The notes below the pieces were generated by a model that was given only the letters and a program-made list of their open reading frames with translations, had not been told where the DNA came from and searched no databases. 25,087 nt of DNA from Candidatus Schekmanbacteria bacterium (GTDB lineage Bacteria; CSSED10-310; JACPHN01): contig JACPHN010000236.1 of assembly GCA_016188575.1 (NCBI GenBank), forward strand, positions 1-25,087, written 5' to 3'. The translations under genes and the position numbers were made by a program. Position 1 is the stretch's first letter. Every line of letters begins with the position of its first letter. This document shows, in pieces, positions 8,283 through 15,268 of this stretch.

Positions 8283-9296
8283 GTGGAGCTACTCGCAACG
8301 CTGCCGGCCGTTCACCAGCGGGAGTTGCTCGCGCGCATCCTCGAGCATCCGCTGGTTGCGGGCGTCCGCTATAATACCGGTGTCAGCTCGGCGTTTTCTC
8401 CCGGAGAAACGCTCGCGCTGCTGGCGGAGGCGGCCGCCGCATCCGGAAAAGAGCTGTGGGTCGACCTCAAGTGCAGGCAGTTGCGCATCCACCACTGGGC
8501 CACTCCTGGCTACGGTCGCATCGTTCTCGATCACGAGGTCGAGGTCGAGCTGCCGGCGCGCGTCTATTTTCGTGGCGACGACTACAGCGAGCTGCGGGCG
8601 GTGCGCGGCGACACGCTCTACGTCGATCCACCGCCGCGCCACGCCGTGGGCGAAGGCCAGGCCGTCAATATCGTCGGAGCCGCGGTGCGCGTGCGCGGCT
8701 ACCTCACCGAGAAGGACTGCGAGTATGCCGAAGCGGCCCGGCGTCTCGGGCTGCGGTCCTTCATGCTGTCGTTCGTGGAAGGAAGCGAAGATATCGCGGC
8801 GGCGCGCGATGTGCTCGGGGCGGATGCCCGGCTCGCCTTGAAGATCGAGAGCTGTGCCGGGTTGCGCTGGCTCGAGCAGGAAGTGCATCACGAAGCCCCG
8901 CCACCTCACCTCCCCCCGCTGGCGGGGGGAGGGGCGGAGGGGGGCGCTGCCGCGTTGGCGCCGAGCAGACGGCGGATACCCGAGACGCTGGTGGCCGCTT
9001 GCGATGACCTGGGGGTTCAGCTCGGCTCCACCGGGCCGCCCTTGCTGCGGGCCGTTGCCGCGATTGCGCGCCACGACCCGAACGCGATCCTGGCTTCGCG
9101 GCTGTTCGAAAGCCTCGAGCATGGCGTCGCGCCGACACTGGCGGATTTTTCGCATATTCAGCTTCACCGCCAGGTGGGCTTCCGCCGCTTCATGCTCTCC
9201 GACGGCATCTGCTGGCGGCATTTCGACCGCGCCATGGCCGCCTGGGCGAGCCTGGCGGGAAGTGACGACGATGTGCCGGGGGGGCTGCAGCCGTGA
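8283..9296 (+). CDS. Pyruvate-kinase-like TIM-barrel protein with an in-frame repeat insertion
   Basis: The GTG start at 8283 follows the vWA stop directly, giving 337 residues. The second half follows the pyruvate kinase barrel strand by strand. LALKIESCAGL corresponds to the KIE segment with the catalytic Lys and metal-binding Glu; VAACDDLGVQLG corresponds to ARGDLGVE with the metal-binding Asp; ILASRLFESLE and PTLADFSHI correspond to ATQMLESM and PTRAEVSD; RFMLSDGIC corresponds to the IMLSGET strand. DLKCRQLRIHHW and a following beta-rich section resemble the start of the B domain. It lacks the C-terminal allosteric domain of true pyruvate kinases (about 470 residues). A Pro/Gly-rich block (HHEAPPPHLPPLAGGGAEGG) is encoded by a dispersed palindrome. 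It probably acts on phosphoenolpyruvate, pyruvate or a similar ketoacid; the reaction is unknown. Confidence 0.75.
   Translation: MELLATLPAVHQRELLARILEHPLVAGVRYNTGVSSAFSPGETLALLAEAAAASGKELWVDLKCRQLRIHHWATPGYGRIVLDHEVEVELPARVYFRGDDYSELRAVRGDTLYVDPPPRHAVGEGQAVNIVGAAVRVRGYLTEKDCEYAEAARRLGLRSFMLSFVEGSEDIAAARDVLGADARLALKIESCAGLRWLEQEVHHEAPPPHLPPLAGGGAEGGAAALAPSRRRIPETLVAACDDLGVQLGSTGPPLLRAVAAIARHDPNAILASRLFESLEHGVAPTLADFSHIQLHRQVGFRRFMLSDGICWRHFDRAMAAWASLAGSDDDVPGGLQP
8883..8946 (+). repeat. Dispersed palindromic repeat, family 1, copy 2, inside a coding sequence
   Basis: Bases 8883-8915 match the minus-strand copy at 2313-2281 at 30 of 33 positions. A GC-rich inverted repeat follows (CCTCCCCCCGC and GCGGGGGGAGG around a TG loop). 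The insertion keeps the reading frame of the pyruvate-kinase-like gene and adds a Pro/Gly-rich loop between two predicted barrel strands. Its right end is not sharply defined and may reach about 8985. Confidence 0.65.
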
Positions 9297-10666
9297 GCCG
9301 CGTCTTCGTCGTCGCCGGCCTCGGGTTCGGAGACGAAGGCAAGGGCGCCACTGTGGACTGGCTGGTGCGGCGACATGGCGGGGCGCTTGTCGTCCGGTAC
9401 AATGGCGGTCCCCAAGCCGCCCACTTCGTCGTCGCTCCTGACGGAGCAACCCACTGCTTCTCGCAGCTCGGTTCCGGAATGTTCGTGACGGGGGCAGAAA
9501 CGCTGCTCTCCCGGTTCATGCTCGTGGACCCGCTGGCGTTGGAGCTCGAGGCCGCGGCGATAGCCGAGCGCGGCGTGCGCGACGCTCTGGCGCGGTTGTG
9601 GATCGAGCGCGAATGTCTGATCGTGACCCCTTTCCACAAGATCCTCAACCGCATGCTGGAGAGATCGCGCGGGGAGGCACGCCACGGGAGCTGCGGTCGG
9701 GGAGTTGGGCAAGCGCTGGCCGATGCCGGCGACGCGCCCGCGGCAGCGCTGCTGGCCGGCGATCTTTCCGATCGCGCGACGCTGCGCCGCAAACTGCGCG
9801 CTCTGTGGCACGCCAAGCTGGAAGACGCGGCGCGGCTTGCTGCCCGGCATGCGGGCGCGGCCGGTCTCGACGAGCTCCTCGCGGGGCTGCAGCGCCCGGA
9901 TTATGTAGAGGCGCTTGCGGACGCGTACGAGCGCTTCGCCGCCGGCCCCGTCCACCTCGTCGATCGGCGGTGGTTCGCCGGGGCTCTGGCGCGCTGGCAT
10001 ACCGTCGTTTTCGAGGGCGCGCAGGGGGCGCTTCTCGATGCCCATCACGGCTTCCTGCCGCACGTCACGGCAACCTCGACGACGCTCGACGCGGCCTTCG
10101 AGCTGCTGCGGGACGCCGGTGGCAGCGGGGCGCACGAAATTCATGCGCTTGGCGTCCTGAGGGCGTACGCGACGCGACACGGAGCGGGTCCGTTCGTCAC
10201 CGAGGACGATGAGCTCGCGGCGCGCATGCCGGCGTGCGACAACGGCGCCAATGAGTGGCAGGGGAGGTTTCGAGTCGGCTGGTTTGACCTCGTGGCGACC
10301 CGCTATGCGCTGGACATCGCCGGCCCGATCGGCGCCCTGGCCATTACCAACGTCGATCGCCTCGCCGGGCTCCGCACCGCGAAGATCTGCACGGCCTACG
10401 CGTGCGGTGGAGCTCCCGAAAGCGATCTGTGCGAATGTCCCACACCGGGACGGATCAGCCGCCTCGTCGCCCGGCCGCAACCGGCCGGCGAGCGCCAGAT
10501 GCGGCTGACAGCCCTGCTGCGGTCGTGCACGCCGATCTACGACGAGGTCGCGCTCGACCCGGCAGCCTACATCGCCAGAATCGAGCGCGAGCTGAATCGA
10601 CCCGTGGCACTTGTAGCGACCGGACCCGGTGCCCAGCAGCGATCATGGATAATCAGGAGACAGTGA
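9293..10666 (+). CDS. Divergent adenylosuccinate-synthetase-like (PurA family) protein
   Basis: The GTG start at 9293 overlaps the previous stop by 4 nt and gives 457 residues, close to the usual PurA length of about 430. It follows PurA throughout: GFGDEGKG (catalytic Asp14), a loop keeping the catalytic His in GGPQAAHFV, FEGAQGALLDAHHG, AYATRHGAGPF, VGWFDLVATRYA, TNVDRLAGL (guanine-binding Asp) and VATGPG near the end. Differences from true PurA are specific. The IMP-contact Asn before the catalytic His is Gln, GTTGRG is GSCGRG, the dimer-contact Arg after it is missing, and the aspartate-binding loop before GWFD is about four residues shorter. GTP-dependent chemistry is therefore likely, but IMP plus aspartate may not be the substrates. 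Given its neighbours, this is probably not the housekeeping purA gene. Confidence 0.85.
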   Translation: MSRVFVVAGLGFGDEGKGATVDWLVRRHGGALVVRYNGGPQAAHFVVAPDGATHCFSQLGSGMFVTGAETLLSRFMLVDPLALELEAAAIAERGVRDALARLWIERECLIVTPFHKILNRMLERSRGEARHGSCGRGVGQALADAGDAPAAALLAGDLSDRATLRRKLRALWHAKLEDAARLAARHAGAAGLDELLAGLQRPDYVEALADAYERFAAGPVHLVDRRWFAGALARWHTVVFEGAQGALLDAHHGFLPHVTATSTTLDAAFELLRDAGGSGAHEIHALGVLRAYATRHGAGPFVTEDDELAARMPACDNGANEWQGRFRVGWFDLVATRYALDIAGPIGALAITNVDRLAGLRTAKICTAYACGGAPESDLCECPTPGRISRLVARPQPAGERQMRLTALLRSCTPIYDEVALDPAAYIARIERELNRPVALVATGPGAQQRSWIIRRQ

Positions 10667-10667
10667 A

Positions 10668-11813
10668 ATGAGCGAAATCGAGTGGAGAGCAGAGTGGGAT
10701 CGCCGCACTACCGAGTTCGCCGCCGCCGTTGGCAGAGGCGCGGCTGACATCACCGCGGGGCTCGAGGGCGTGGTCGGGACGCCGAGTGCGGAGGCGCTGT
10801 CCGCACTCGCGGAGGGATTCGCCACCGACGACGACCTGGTGGCGGCGCTGGTTCACGCCGGCCCCCGCATACCCGTCGCCATCTTCCGCAAGCACGTCCC
10901 GATTCTGCGCGGCCCGTCCTCGCGGGCGGCGACCGCGGGGGGGGCCGCCATGGGCAGTGGTCCAGCGCTCGACGTCTTGCCTTCGGTTCCCGACGACGAG
11001 AGCTTCCTTGCCGCTCTCAAGGTCGGCGGCGAGCTGAAGATCGGCACGACCGAGGTCATCGCGGCAATGAAGGCGGCGCTGGCCAACCGCGTCGGCCTGT
11101 ACGACTTGCCACAGCGGCTGCGAGCGGCGATGGAGAGCTTTGCGCTGGCCAACGACGAACCGTGCGCGCCGTCGTTCTACGAGATCGAGCGCCTGGTGGC
11201 GCGCAGGTCTTACGCCGAGGTGCTCGGCGCGCTCGGCCTCGAAGGCACGTTTGTCACGGTGGCGCGGATGAACCAGCTCCTGGGCCGGCTCGAGCGCGAC
11301 CTGTGGCGCGTCTTGCACCAGTTTCAGGTGCGCCTGGTGGAGTGGCAAAAGAGCTGGGCGGCAGGTGCTTCCGGGCCGGGAATGATGGTCGCGGCGCTCG
11401 CGGCACTCGCCGGCGGCGGGCAACTTCCCGCGGGCATGCTGCAGCCGCCGGAGACGGCGAGCCTGAAGGACGCTGCCGAAGGCGTCATCAACGCCATCAA
11501 CAAGGTGTTTGCCGGTCCCGGCATCCCGGTCGCTCGCGCGCTCGCCCACGATGCAGGGCGTATCAAACAGCTCCTCGAGGACGAACGCCTGCCGCGCCTG
11601 ATCGGCGCGAGTAACCGCGAGCAAATGCTGCGCATGCTCGAGGCCGACGTTACCGCCGACTACGTTCGCCTCGAGCGCAACGTCGTGCGTTTTGCGCTCG
11701 CGATCATGGAGCTCCCCAAAGTGACCTCGGGGCAGTCCGAGCTCGCCTACCTCACCGCCCTCCTCCAGCTCGGCATCGCCATTCCCTGGGAGAAGCTGGT
11801 GCCGAAGGCGTAG
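10668..11813 (+). CDS. Predicted all-helical protein of unknown function
   Basis: The ATG at 10668 begins right after the PurA-like stop, with AGGAG about 12 nt upstream, giving 381 residues. The sequence is mostly amphipathic helix, with many Ala, Leu, Glu and Arg. A Gly/Ala-rich break occurs near residues 87-100 and a second glycine-rich break (GASGPGMMVAALAALAGG) lies near residues 233-250. It has no signal peptide. It contains none of the nucleotide-binding or metal-binding motifs I know, and I do not recognise the family. Its position as the fifth tightly coupled gene suggests a structural or adaptor subunit of the cassette. Confidence 0.75.
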   Translation: MSEIEWRAEWDRRTTEFAAAVGRGAADITAGLEGVVGTPSAEALSALAEGFATDDDLVAALVHAGPRIPVAIFRKHVPILRGPSSRAATAGGAAMGSGPALDVLPSVPDDESFLAALKVGGELKIGTTEVIAAMKAALANRVGLYDLPQRLRAAMESFALANDEPCAPSFYEIERLVARRSYAEVLGALGLEGTFVTVARMNQLLGRLERDLWRVLHQFQVRLVEWQKSWAAGASGPGMMVAALAALAGGGQLPAGMLQPPETASLKDAAEGVINAINKVFAGPGIPVARALAHDAGRIKQLLEDERLPRLIGASNREQMLRMLEADVTADYVRLERNVVRFALAIMELPKVTSGQSELAYLTALLQLGIAIPWEKLVPKA

Positions 11814-11853
11814 GCGCACGAAGCTCCGCCGCTTACGTGCTCGGACGGCTCCA

Positions 11854-12075
11854 TTGCCTAGCGACGCGATGCGGCTGCGGCCAGGTTGCAGGAGGGAGAC
11901 TTACCTCGCGGGCATCGACTTCGTGGGCGAGAAGATCGTCGCGGTCAACACCTTCAGCACGCGGGGGCTGCGGGACGCCGAGCGCTTCGGCGGTGCTGAC
12001 TTTTGCGCGGAAATCATCGCGGCGGCAGTGCGGCGCGCGGGAGCGATTGAAGGGGAGATCGGCTTTGTCCCCTGA
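11854..12075 (+). pseudogene. C-terminal fragment of a glutathione-synthetase-type ATP-grasp protein
   Basis: From about 11899 the frame reads YLAGIDFVGEKIVAV, then NTFSTRGLRDAERFGG. This matches the last part of GshB-type ATP-grasp ligases, where GIDVIGDYLTEINVTSPT and a G-rich segment close the active site. Only about 58 of roughly 320 residues remain. The metal-binding Glu before the conserved Asn (normally E-x-N) is Ala here. No matching N-terminal or central ATP-grasp sequence lies upstream in any frame. It follows the helical-protein gene in the same direction, so the ancestral cassette may have had a second ATP-grasp ligase. The start shown is a weak TTG. Confidence 0.6.
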
Positions 12076-12096
12076 ACGGTGAACGCGCCGGCAGGC

Positions 12097-13047
12097 CTAT
12101 TGCCCCAAAGCCAACGAGGCATACGGCACCACCGCCTTCAACTGGAAGCCGAGCCTCTCGTAGTACTGCCGAGCGGTTTCGTTCGTGCGGGTCACCGTAA
12201 GACGCACGGATTCGCCGCCCGCCTCCGCAATGGTGCGGAGCGCGCCGTGCATGAGGAAGCGGCCGCAGCCGAGAGCACGGTGCGTGGGGGCCACGCATAG
12301 CTCCTGCACGATGAAGTCGTCTTCCCAGGTCTCGATCATGATGGCGGCAACCAGGCGAAAGCTCTCGGTGGTGAGGACCTGAGAGAACCGCGCGTCGTGT
12401 CCCTCGATCAGCTCCCGCGCCCGTCGTGTGACGTTTCCGGCGGGCTGCCGGTCCTCAGCATTGGGGTGCCCTCCGTCTCGGGCGTATGTCGTGAGAAGCA
12501 ACGATTCGAGTGCTTCGGCGAAGTCTGGAGCCCACGGGCGAGCCGACGTGCCATCGGGGCACGGCAGTGTAGCGAACGTGCGGCCCCGAAGCGGCATGGA
12601 CAGGTTCAGTCGCTGCACGACCCGGAACCCGAGGTGAGTGAGCGGCTCGTTGATGTAGTCGTCAGGCCACACGTAGAACCAGTTCTCGATCTCGCGGCAC
12701 GGCGCCATTGCGGCGAGCGCGCGCACCGCTTCCTCGAGCAACATCTTCGCTACGGCCTGCCGATCCTCCCCGTCGTGGACGTAGAGAGCGTCCAGCACGT
12801 CCACGGGTCCGTCTGAGTGGTAGACCACGAAGCCCACGGGGGTGGTGCCTCTGTTTGCGACCAGCGCACGGCTAGCTCCCGTGCATCTGGCCAGCCTCTC
12901 CAGGTACCAAGAGCGTTCCGCGGGTCCGGCGCCGTCCCGGCCCCAATGGCGAACAGCGGCTTTCTCCAAGTTGTCCAGAAGAGCGTCGATGGGTGTAATG
13001 CCGGGTCCGTAAGCTGCGACGGTGCAGTCAGTGGTAAACTTTCGCAT
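12097..13047 (-). CDS. Tandem GNAT-family N-acetyltransferase
   Basis: The 316-residue product is read from the ATG at 13047 (MRKFTTDCTVAAYG); the frame stays open further upstream, but that part is Arg-rich and not protein-like. The C-terminal half is a standard GNAT fold: IVQELCVAPTHRALGCGRFL carries the acetyl-CoA-binding R/Q-x-x-G-x-G/A motif, and TNETARQYYERLGF is the typical motif B. The N-terminal half has a degenerate GNAT-like segment (VLDALYVHDGEDRQAVAKM). The double-GNAT layout resembles mycothiol-synthase-like proteins. The substrate is unknown. It is convergent with the operon to its left. The Shine-Dalgarno sequence is weak. Confidence 0.8.
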   Translation of the reverse strand: MRKFTTDCTVAAYGPGITPIDALLDNLEKAAVRHWGRDGAGPAERSWYLERLARCTGASRALVANRGTTPVGFVVYHSDGPVDVLDALYVHDGEDRQAVAKMLLEEAVRALAAMAPCREIENWFYVWPDDYINEPLTHLGFRVVQRLNLSMPLRGRTFATLPCPDGTSARPWAPDFAEALESLLLTTYARDGGHPNAEDRQPAGNVTRRARELIEGHDARFSQVLTTESFRLVAAIMIETWEDDFIVQELCVAPTHRALGCGRFLMHGALRTIAEAGGESVRLTVTRTNETARQYYERLGFQLKAVVPYASLALGQ

Positions 13048-13097
13048 TTTCCGTGTGTTGTGGAACGGTTCAGTGGTGCCGGCTACTGAGAAGCACG

Positions 13098-13151
13098 ATG
13101 ACCGGCGCCGAGCGACTTCTCTGGACGAGATTGCGGGCCGGACAGCAGCGC
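13098..13151 (+). pseudogene. N-terminal remnant of a DUF559-type endonuclease
   Basis: The codons from the ATG at 13098 read MTGAERLLWTRLRAGQ, which matches the typical opening of DUF559 (Vsr-like nuclease) proteins, where MT-AE--LW--LR--Q leads into the nuclease fold. The rest of that fold (the IGPYVVDF-like and DGxQH-like motifs) is absent in all frames downstream. Only this short stretch supports the call. Confidence 0.4.
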
Positions 13152-13217
13152 ATCTCATCATTACTATTGAGACCGATACGTTGCTCCCTCCGCAGTCCCC
13201 AAGGCCTCCACATGTCC

Positions 13218-13226
13218 ATTTTAACA
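13218..13226 (-). promoter_or_regulatory. Candidate extended -10 promoter for the GNAT gene
   Basis: On the minus strand the sequence is TGTTAAAAT, an extended -10 element (TGn followed by a hexamer with one mismatch to TATAAT). No good -35 lies 17 bp upstream. It would give a 5' leader of about 165 nt before the start at 13047. Confidence 0.25.
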
Positions 13227-13423
13227 GGAGAATTCGATTGCGCCCGCCGGGATCGCCGTCGCCGCAGTCCTCGCCCCACTCCTCACTTCGCGGTATGGGC
13301 CGGCGACGTGTTGGGGCGGGGTTTCGGACCGGCTGACGTATGGACAACAGGATCTCCAGACTCGACGGTGATACCGGTACTTGCGCGTGCCAAATCGCGC
13401 GCCTACACTCTTGGCGAAGCATG

Positions 13424-13447
13424 AGCGGCGCGTTTCATCGCGCCGAA
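13424..13447 (-). repeat. Palindromic repeat, family 2, copy 2
   Basis: On the minus strand this matches the palindrome at 3908-3931 at 21 of 24 positions, including the shared centre GCGATGAA. The stem is CGGCGCG against CGCGCCG. It lies about 90 bp before the beta-propeller gene, so it is not acting as a terminator of that gene. Confidence 0.6.
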
Positions 13448-13537
13448 ACACAGGCGCGGGTGCGTCTGTGTGCATCACGCACCCGCCGGAGAAAGCGGGT
13501 AGGGACTGGCACCACGCCATCAGGAGCCGCGGCGAAA

Positions 13538-14545
13538 ATGCTCCCGTGTCGAATCCTTCGTCAGCTCGAGCGCCCGGCATCCACATCCTGCGCGGGAAAC
13601 CACCGCAAAGCCCCGCGCTGGGACGCCGCGGCGATGTGGGCAGTCATCGCCGCCGCGCTGTGGGTCAGTTGCGACGGCGGCGCGTCCAGCCCAAGCCCTG
13701 ACTCGTTTCCGCTGGTCTGGCGCATGGATCGAGACGTTCGCATCCCAAACGAGATCAACGGCCAGATCGTCAATCCTCTGGCCCCTGATGTCGTCGTCCT
13801 TCCGGATCGGCGCTTTCGCATGTACTACAACGTGACCGCCACCGGTATCGGCAGCGCCACTTCCAGCGACGGCATGGAGTGGACCCCGGAACCCGGCCTG
13901 CGCGTCACCTCGCGACGCATCGAGGGGCAAGACGATTTCGATCTGGGTCATCCCACTGTCCTACGACTTTCCGACAACACCTGGCGCCTGTATTGTCAGT
14001 CTACGACGGGGATAGACACACCCCCAAGGTGGCGCTCATTTGCTTCGACGGATGGCTTGACATTCACGCCTGAAAGTGGTTTCCCACTTTCTCTCGGCGG
14101 AGGTAATGATCTGTCCTTCGCAGGTCACGGCCGTGTATGGATTGGCAAGGACTCCTTGATACACGGACTCTATTCAGGCAACACTAGTGATGACTCCGGC
14201 CCTAGCGACATCGGAACCATTCTCTTAGGACCAAATAATACTTTTGACGTAATCGATCCCCATGTGTTCATAGATGGCCATGATCCTGCCGCATGGAAGG
14301 AATCCGATAACTCGATCACTGTCGTCTACGCCTATCTTCAAAGCGCATTCTACTTCTCCAGGTCGACCGATGACGGAGCAACCTGGTACTCTCCCGTAGC
14401 TCTCACGCTCGTCGATCCGGACGGCGCGCCTCTCAAGTATGCCGACCTTGGCGACGTGGCCCTGTTCCGCAGACCGGATACCTCGTATCTACTGATGTCC
14501 AACTATTTCGATGGACTACGAAGCTTCCAGCCCATGGCCCCCTAG
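13538..14545 (+). CDS. Exported, probably lipoprotein, GH43/GH32-like five-bladed beta-propeller
   Basis: From the ATG at 13538 (AGGAG 11 nt upstream) the product is 335 residues. A start at 13634 (MWAVIAAALWVSC) would give a shorter signal. The hydrophobic stretch ending in Trp-Val-Ser-Cys looks like a slightly unusual lipobox, so a lipid-anchored protein is likely. The mature part has repeated SxDGxxW-type strands (SATSSDGMEWTPEP, RSFASTDGLTFTPESG, YFSRSTDDGATWYSP) and the RMYYN-type and HPTVLRLSDNTWRLY-type blocks of glycoside-hydrolase-like propellers. The acidic catalytic trio of GH43 cannot be confirmed. The GC content falls noticeably in the middle of this gene (about 14,050-14,350) compared with its neighbours, a possible sign of a different origin. 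Confidence 0.75.
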   Translation: MLPCRILRQLERPASTSCAGNHRKAPRWDAAAMWAVIAAALWVSCDGGASSPSPDSFPLVWRMDRDVRIPNEINGQIVNPLAPDVVVLPDRRFRMYYNVTATGIGSATSSDGMEWTPEPGLRVTSRRIEGQDDFDLGHPTVLRLSDNTWRLYCQSTTGIDTPPRWRSFASTDGLTFTPESGFPLSLGGGNDLSFAGHGRVWIGKDSLIHGLYSGNTSDDSGPSDIGTILLGPNNTFDVIDPHVFIDGHDPAAWKESDNSITVVYAYLQSAFYFSRSTDDGATWYSPVALTLVDPDGAPLKYADLGDVALFRRPDTSYLLMSNYFDGLRSFQPMAP

Positions 14546-14593
14546 AGGGGGGCTACGGGCTCATCAAGGCGTCAAGGATCGAGACCTGCGAGG

Positions 14594-14881
14594 CATCGGC
14601 GCATTAGTCCTATTGCCTTTCTGCTCTCGTGGTCGATCTTTTTTTCCGTGGACGCCTGCCTCCTTCCCGATTTCTTCCAACGCGGGGAGCTGGGAGCTGG
14701 TTATCTGACACCGGCTTTCGGGCACATGACGGCATTGGCCGGCCCCGGTCTCGCCGCGTGCCTGGTTTGGCGACGGTTTCACCGCGAGCCCATGCCGCGC
14801 GGGAGCTGGAGCCGCCTTCGGTATGAAGAAGGAGCCAACCTGTGGACACTCTCGCCCCGCGCCGCGCGTAGGGCTCCCTGA
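14594..14881 (+). pseudogene. Possible N-terminal remnant of a CPBP-type intramembrane protease
   Basis: One frame reads SPIAFLLSWSIFFSVDACL and then FGHMTALAGPGLAACLVW, followed by RRFHREP. This pattern of a first membrane segment, a spacer and a second segment with a Gly-Pro-x-Leu-Ala-Ala motif is common at the start of CPBP (CAAX-protease-like) proteins. The EExxxR and later membrane segments are missing, the frame ends at 14881, and there is no convincing start codon or Shine-Dalgarno sequence. Chance hydrophobic coding is the main alternative. Confidence 0.3.
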
Positions 14882-15268
14882 GGAGCCGCGCCCCCCTGCA
14901 GGGAAAAACGGTATCTCAGGCGTTTGGACTGTCATGCGAGGCGATGTTCGGCGGCATCGCGCGGCTGAGGACGCGCGGTGCCCGTTTCTCTCAGCGGCCT
15001 TACTCCACTCACGGCGAGCTGTCGGGGGCGCGGGGCTGGACAGCGGCGCGGCACCATGATACGCAACGGAATATGCTCGGTGCGATGCCCTCCTCGAGAT
15101 CGAGGGTGAGATACACTCTCACCACGTCCGCCTCGAGTCGGTCCGCACTCATCAGCGTCCGAGACCGCAATCGGCCTGCTGTGTCCCTCCCCGCGCTCCC
15201 CGCCCTGCCGAACAAGCCGGGGTCTCGAACCGGCCGAAAACCAGGATGACGCAAGTCAGGAGGCAACC
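14882..15268. other. Intergenic region before the outer-membrane protein gene
   Basis: The 387-bp region has no recognisable gene. It contains a perfect hairpin at 15105-15123. The Shine-Dalgarno of the next gene (GGAGG) lies just before 15269. No clear -35/-10 pair was found. Confidence 0.45.
15105..15123 (+). other. Small perfect hairpin in the presumed leader
   Basis: GGTGAGA and TCTCACC form a 7-bp perfect stem with a TACAC loop about 145 bp before the outer-membrane protein start. It could be an operator or a leader structure. Confidence 0.35.

Larger units (their letters stand above)
13048..13537. other. Divergent intergenic region with a gene remnant and a palindrome
   Basis: This 490-bp stretch separates the leftward GNAT gene from the rightward beta-propeller gene. 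It holds a possible DUF559 remnant (13098-13151), a minus-strand extended -10 box (13218-13226) and a family-2 palindrome (13424-13447). Longer open frames across it are Arg-rich and carry no other recognisable motif. Confidence 0.5.

Noticed and set aside
9164-10480. Long minus-strand frame opposite the PurA-like gene
   Set aside because: The plus strand carries clear PurA motifs throughout; the antisense frame is a compositional shadow.
10653-11819. Minus-strand frame almost exactly opposite the helical-protein gene
   Set aside because: The plus-strand gene has a good start, Shine-Dalgarno and operon coupling; the antisense product is His/Arg-rich with no motif.
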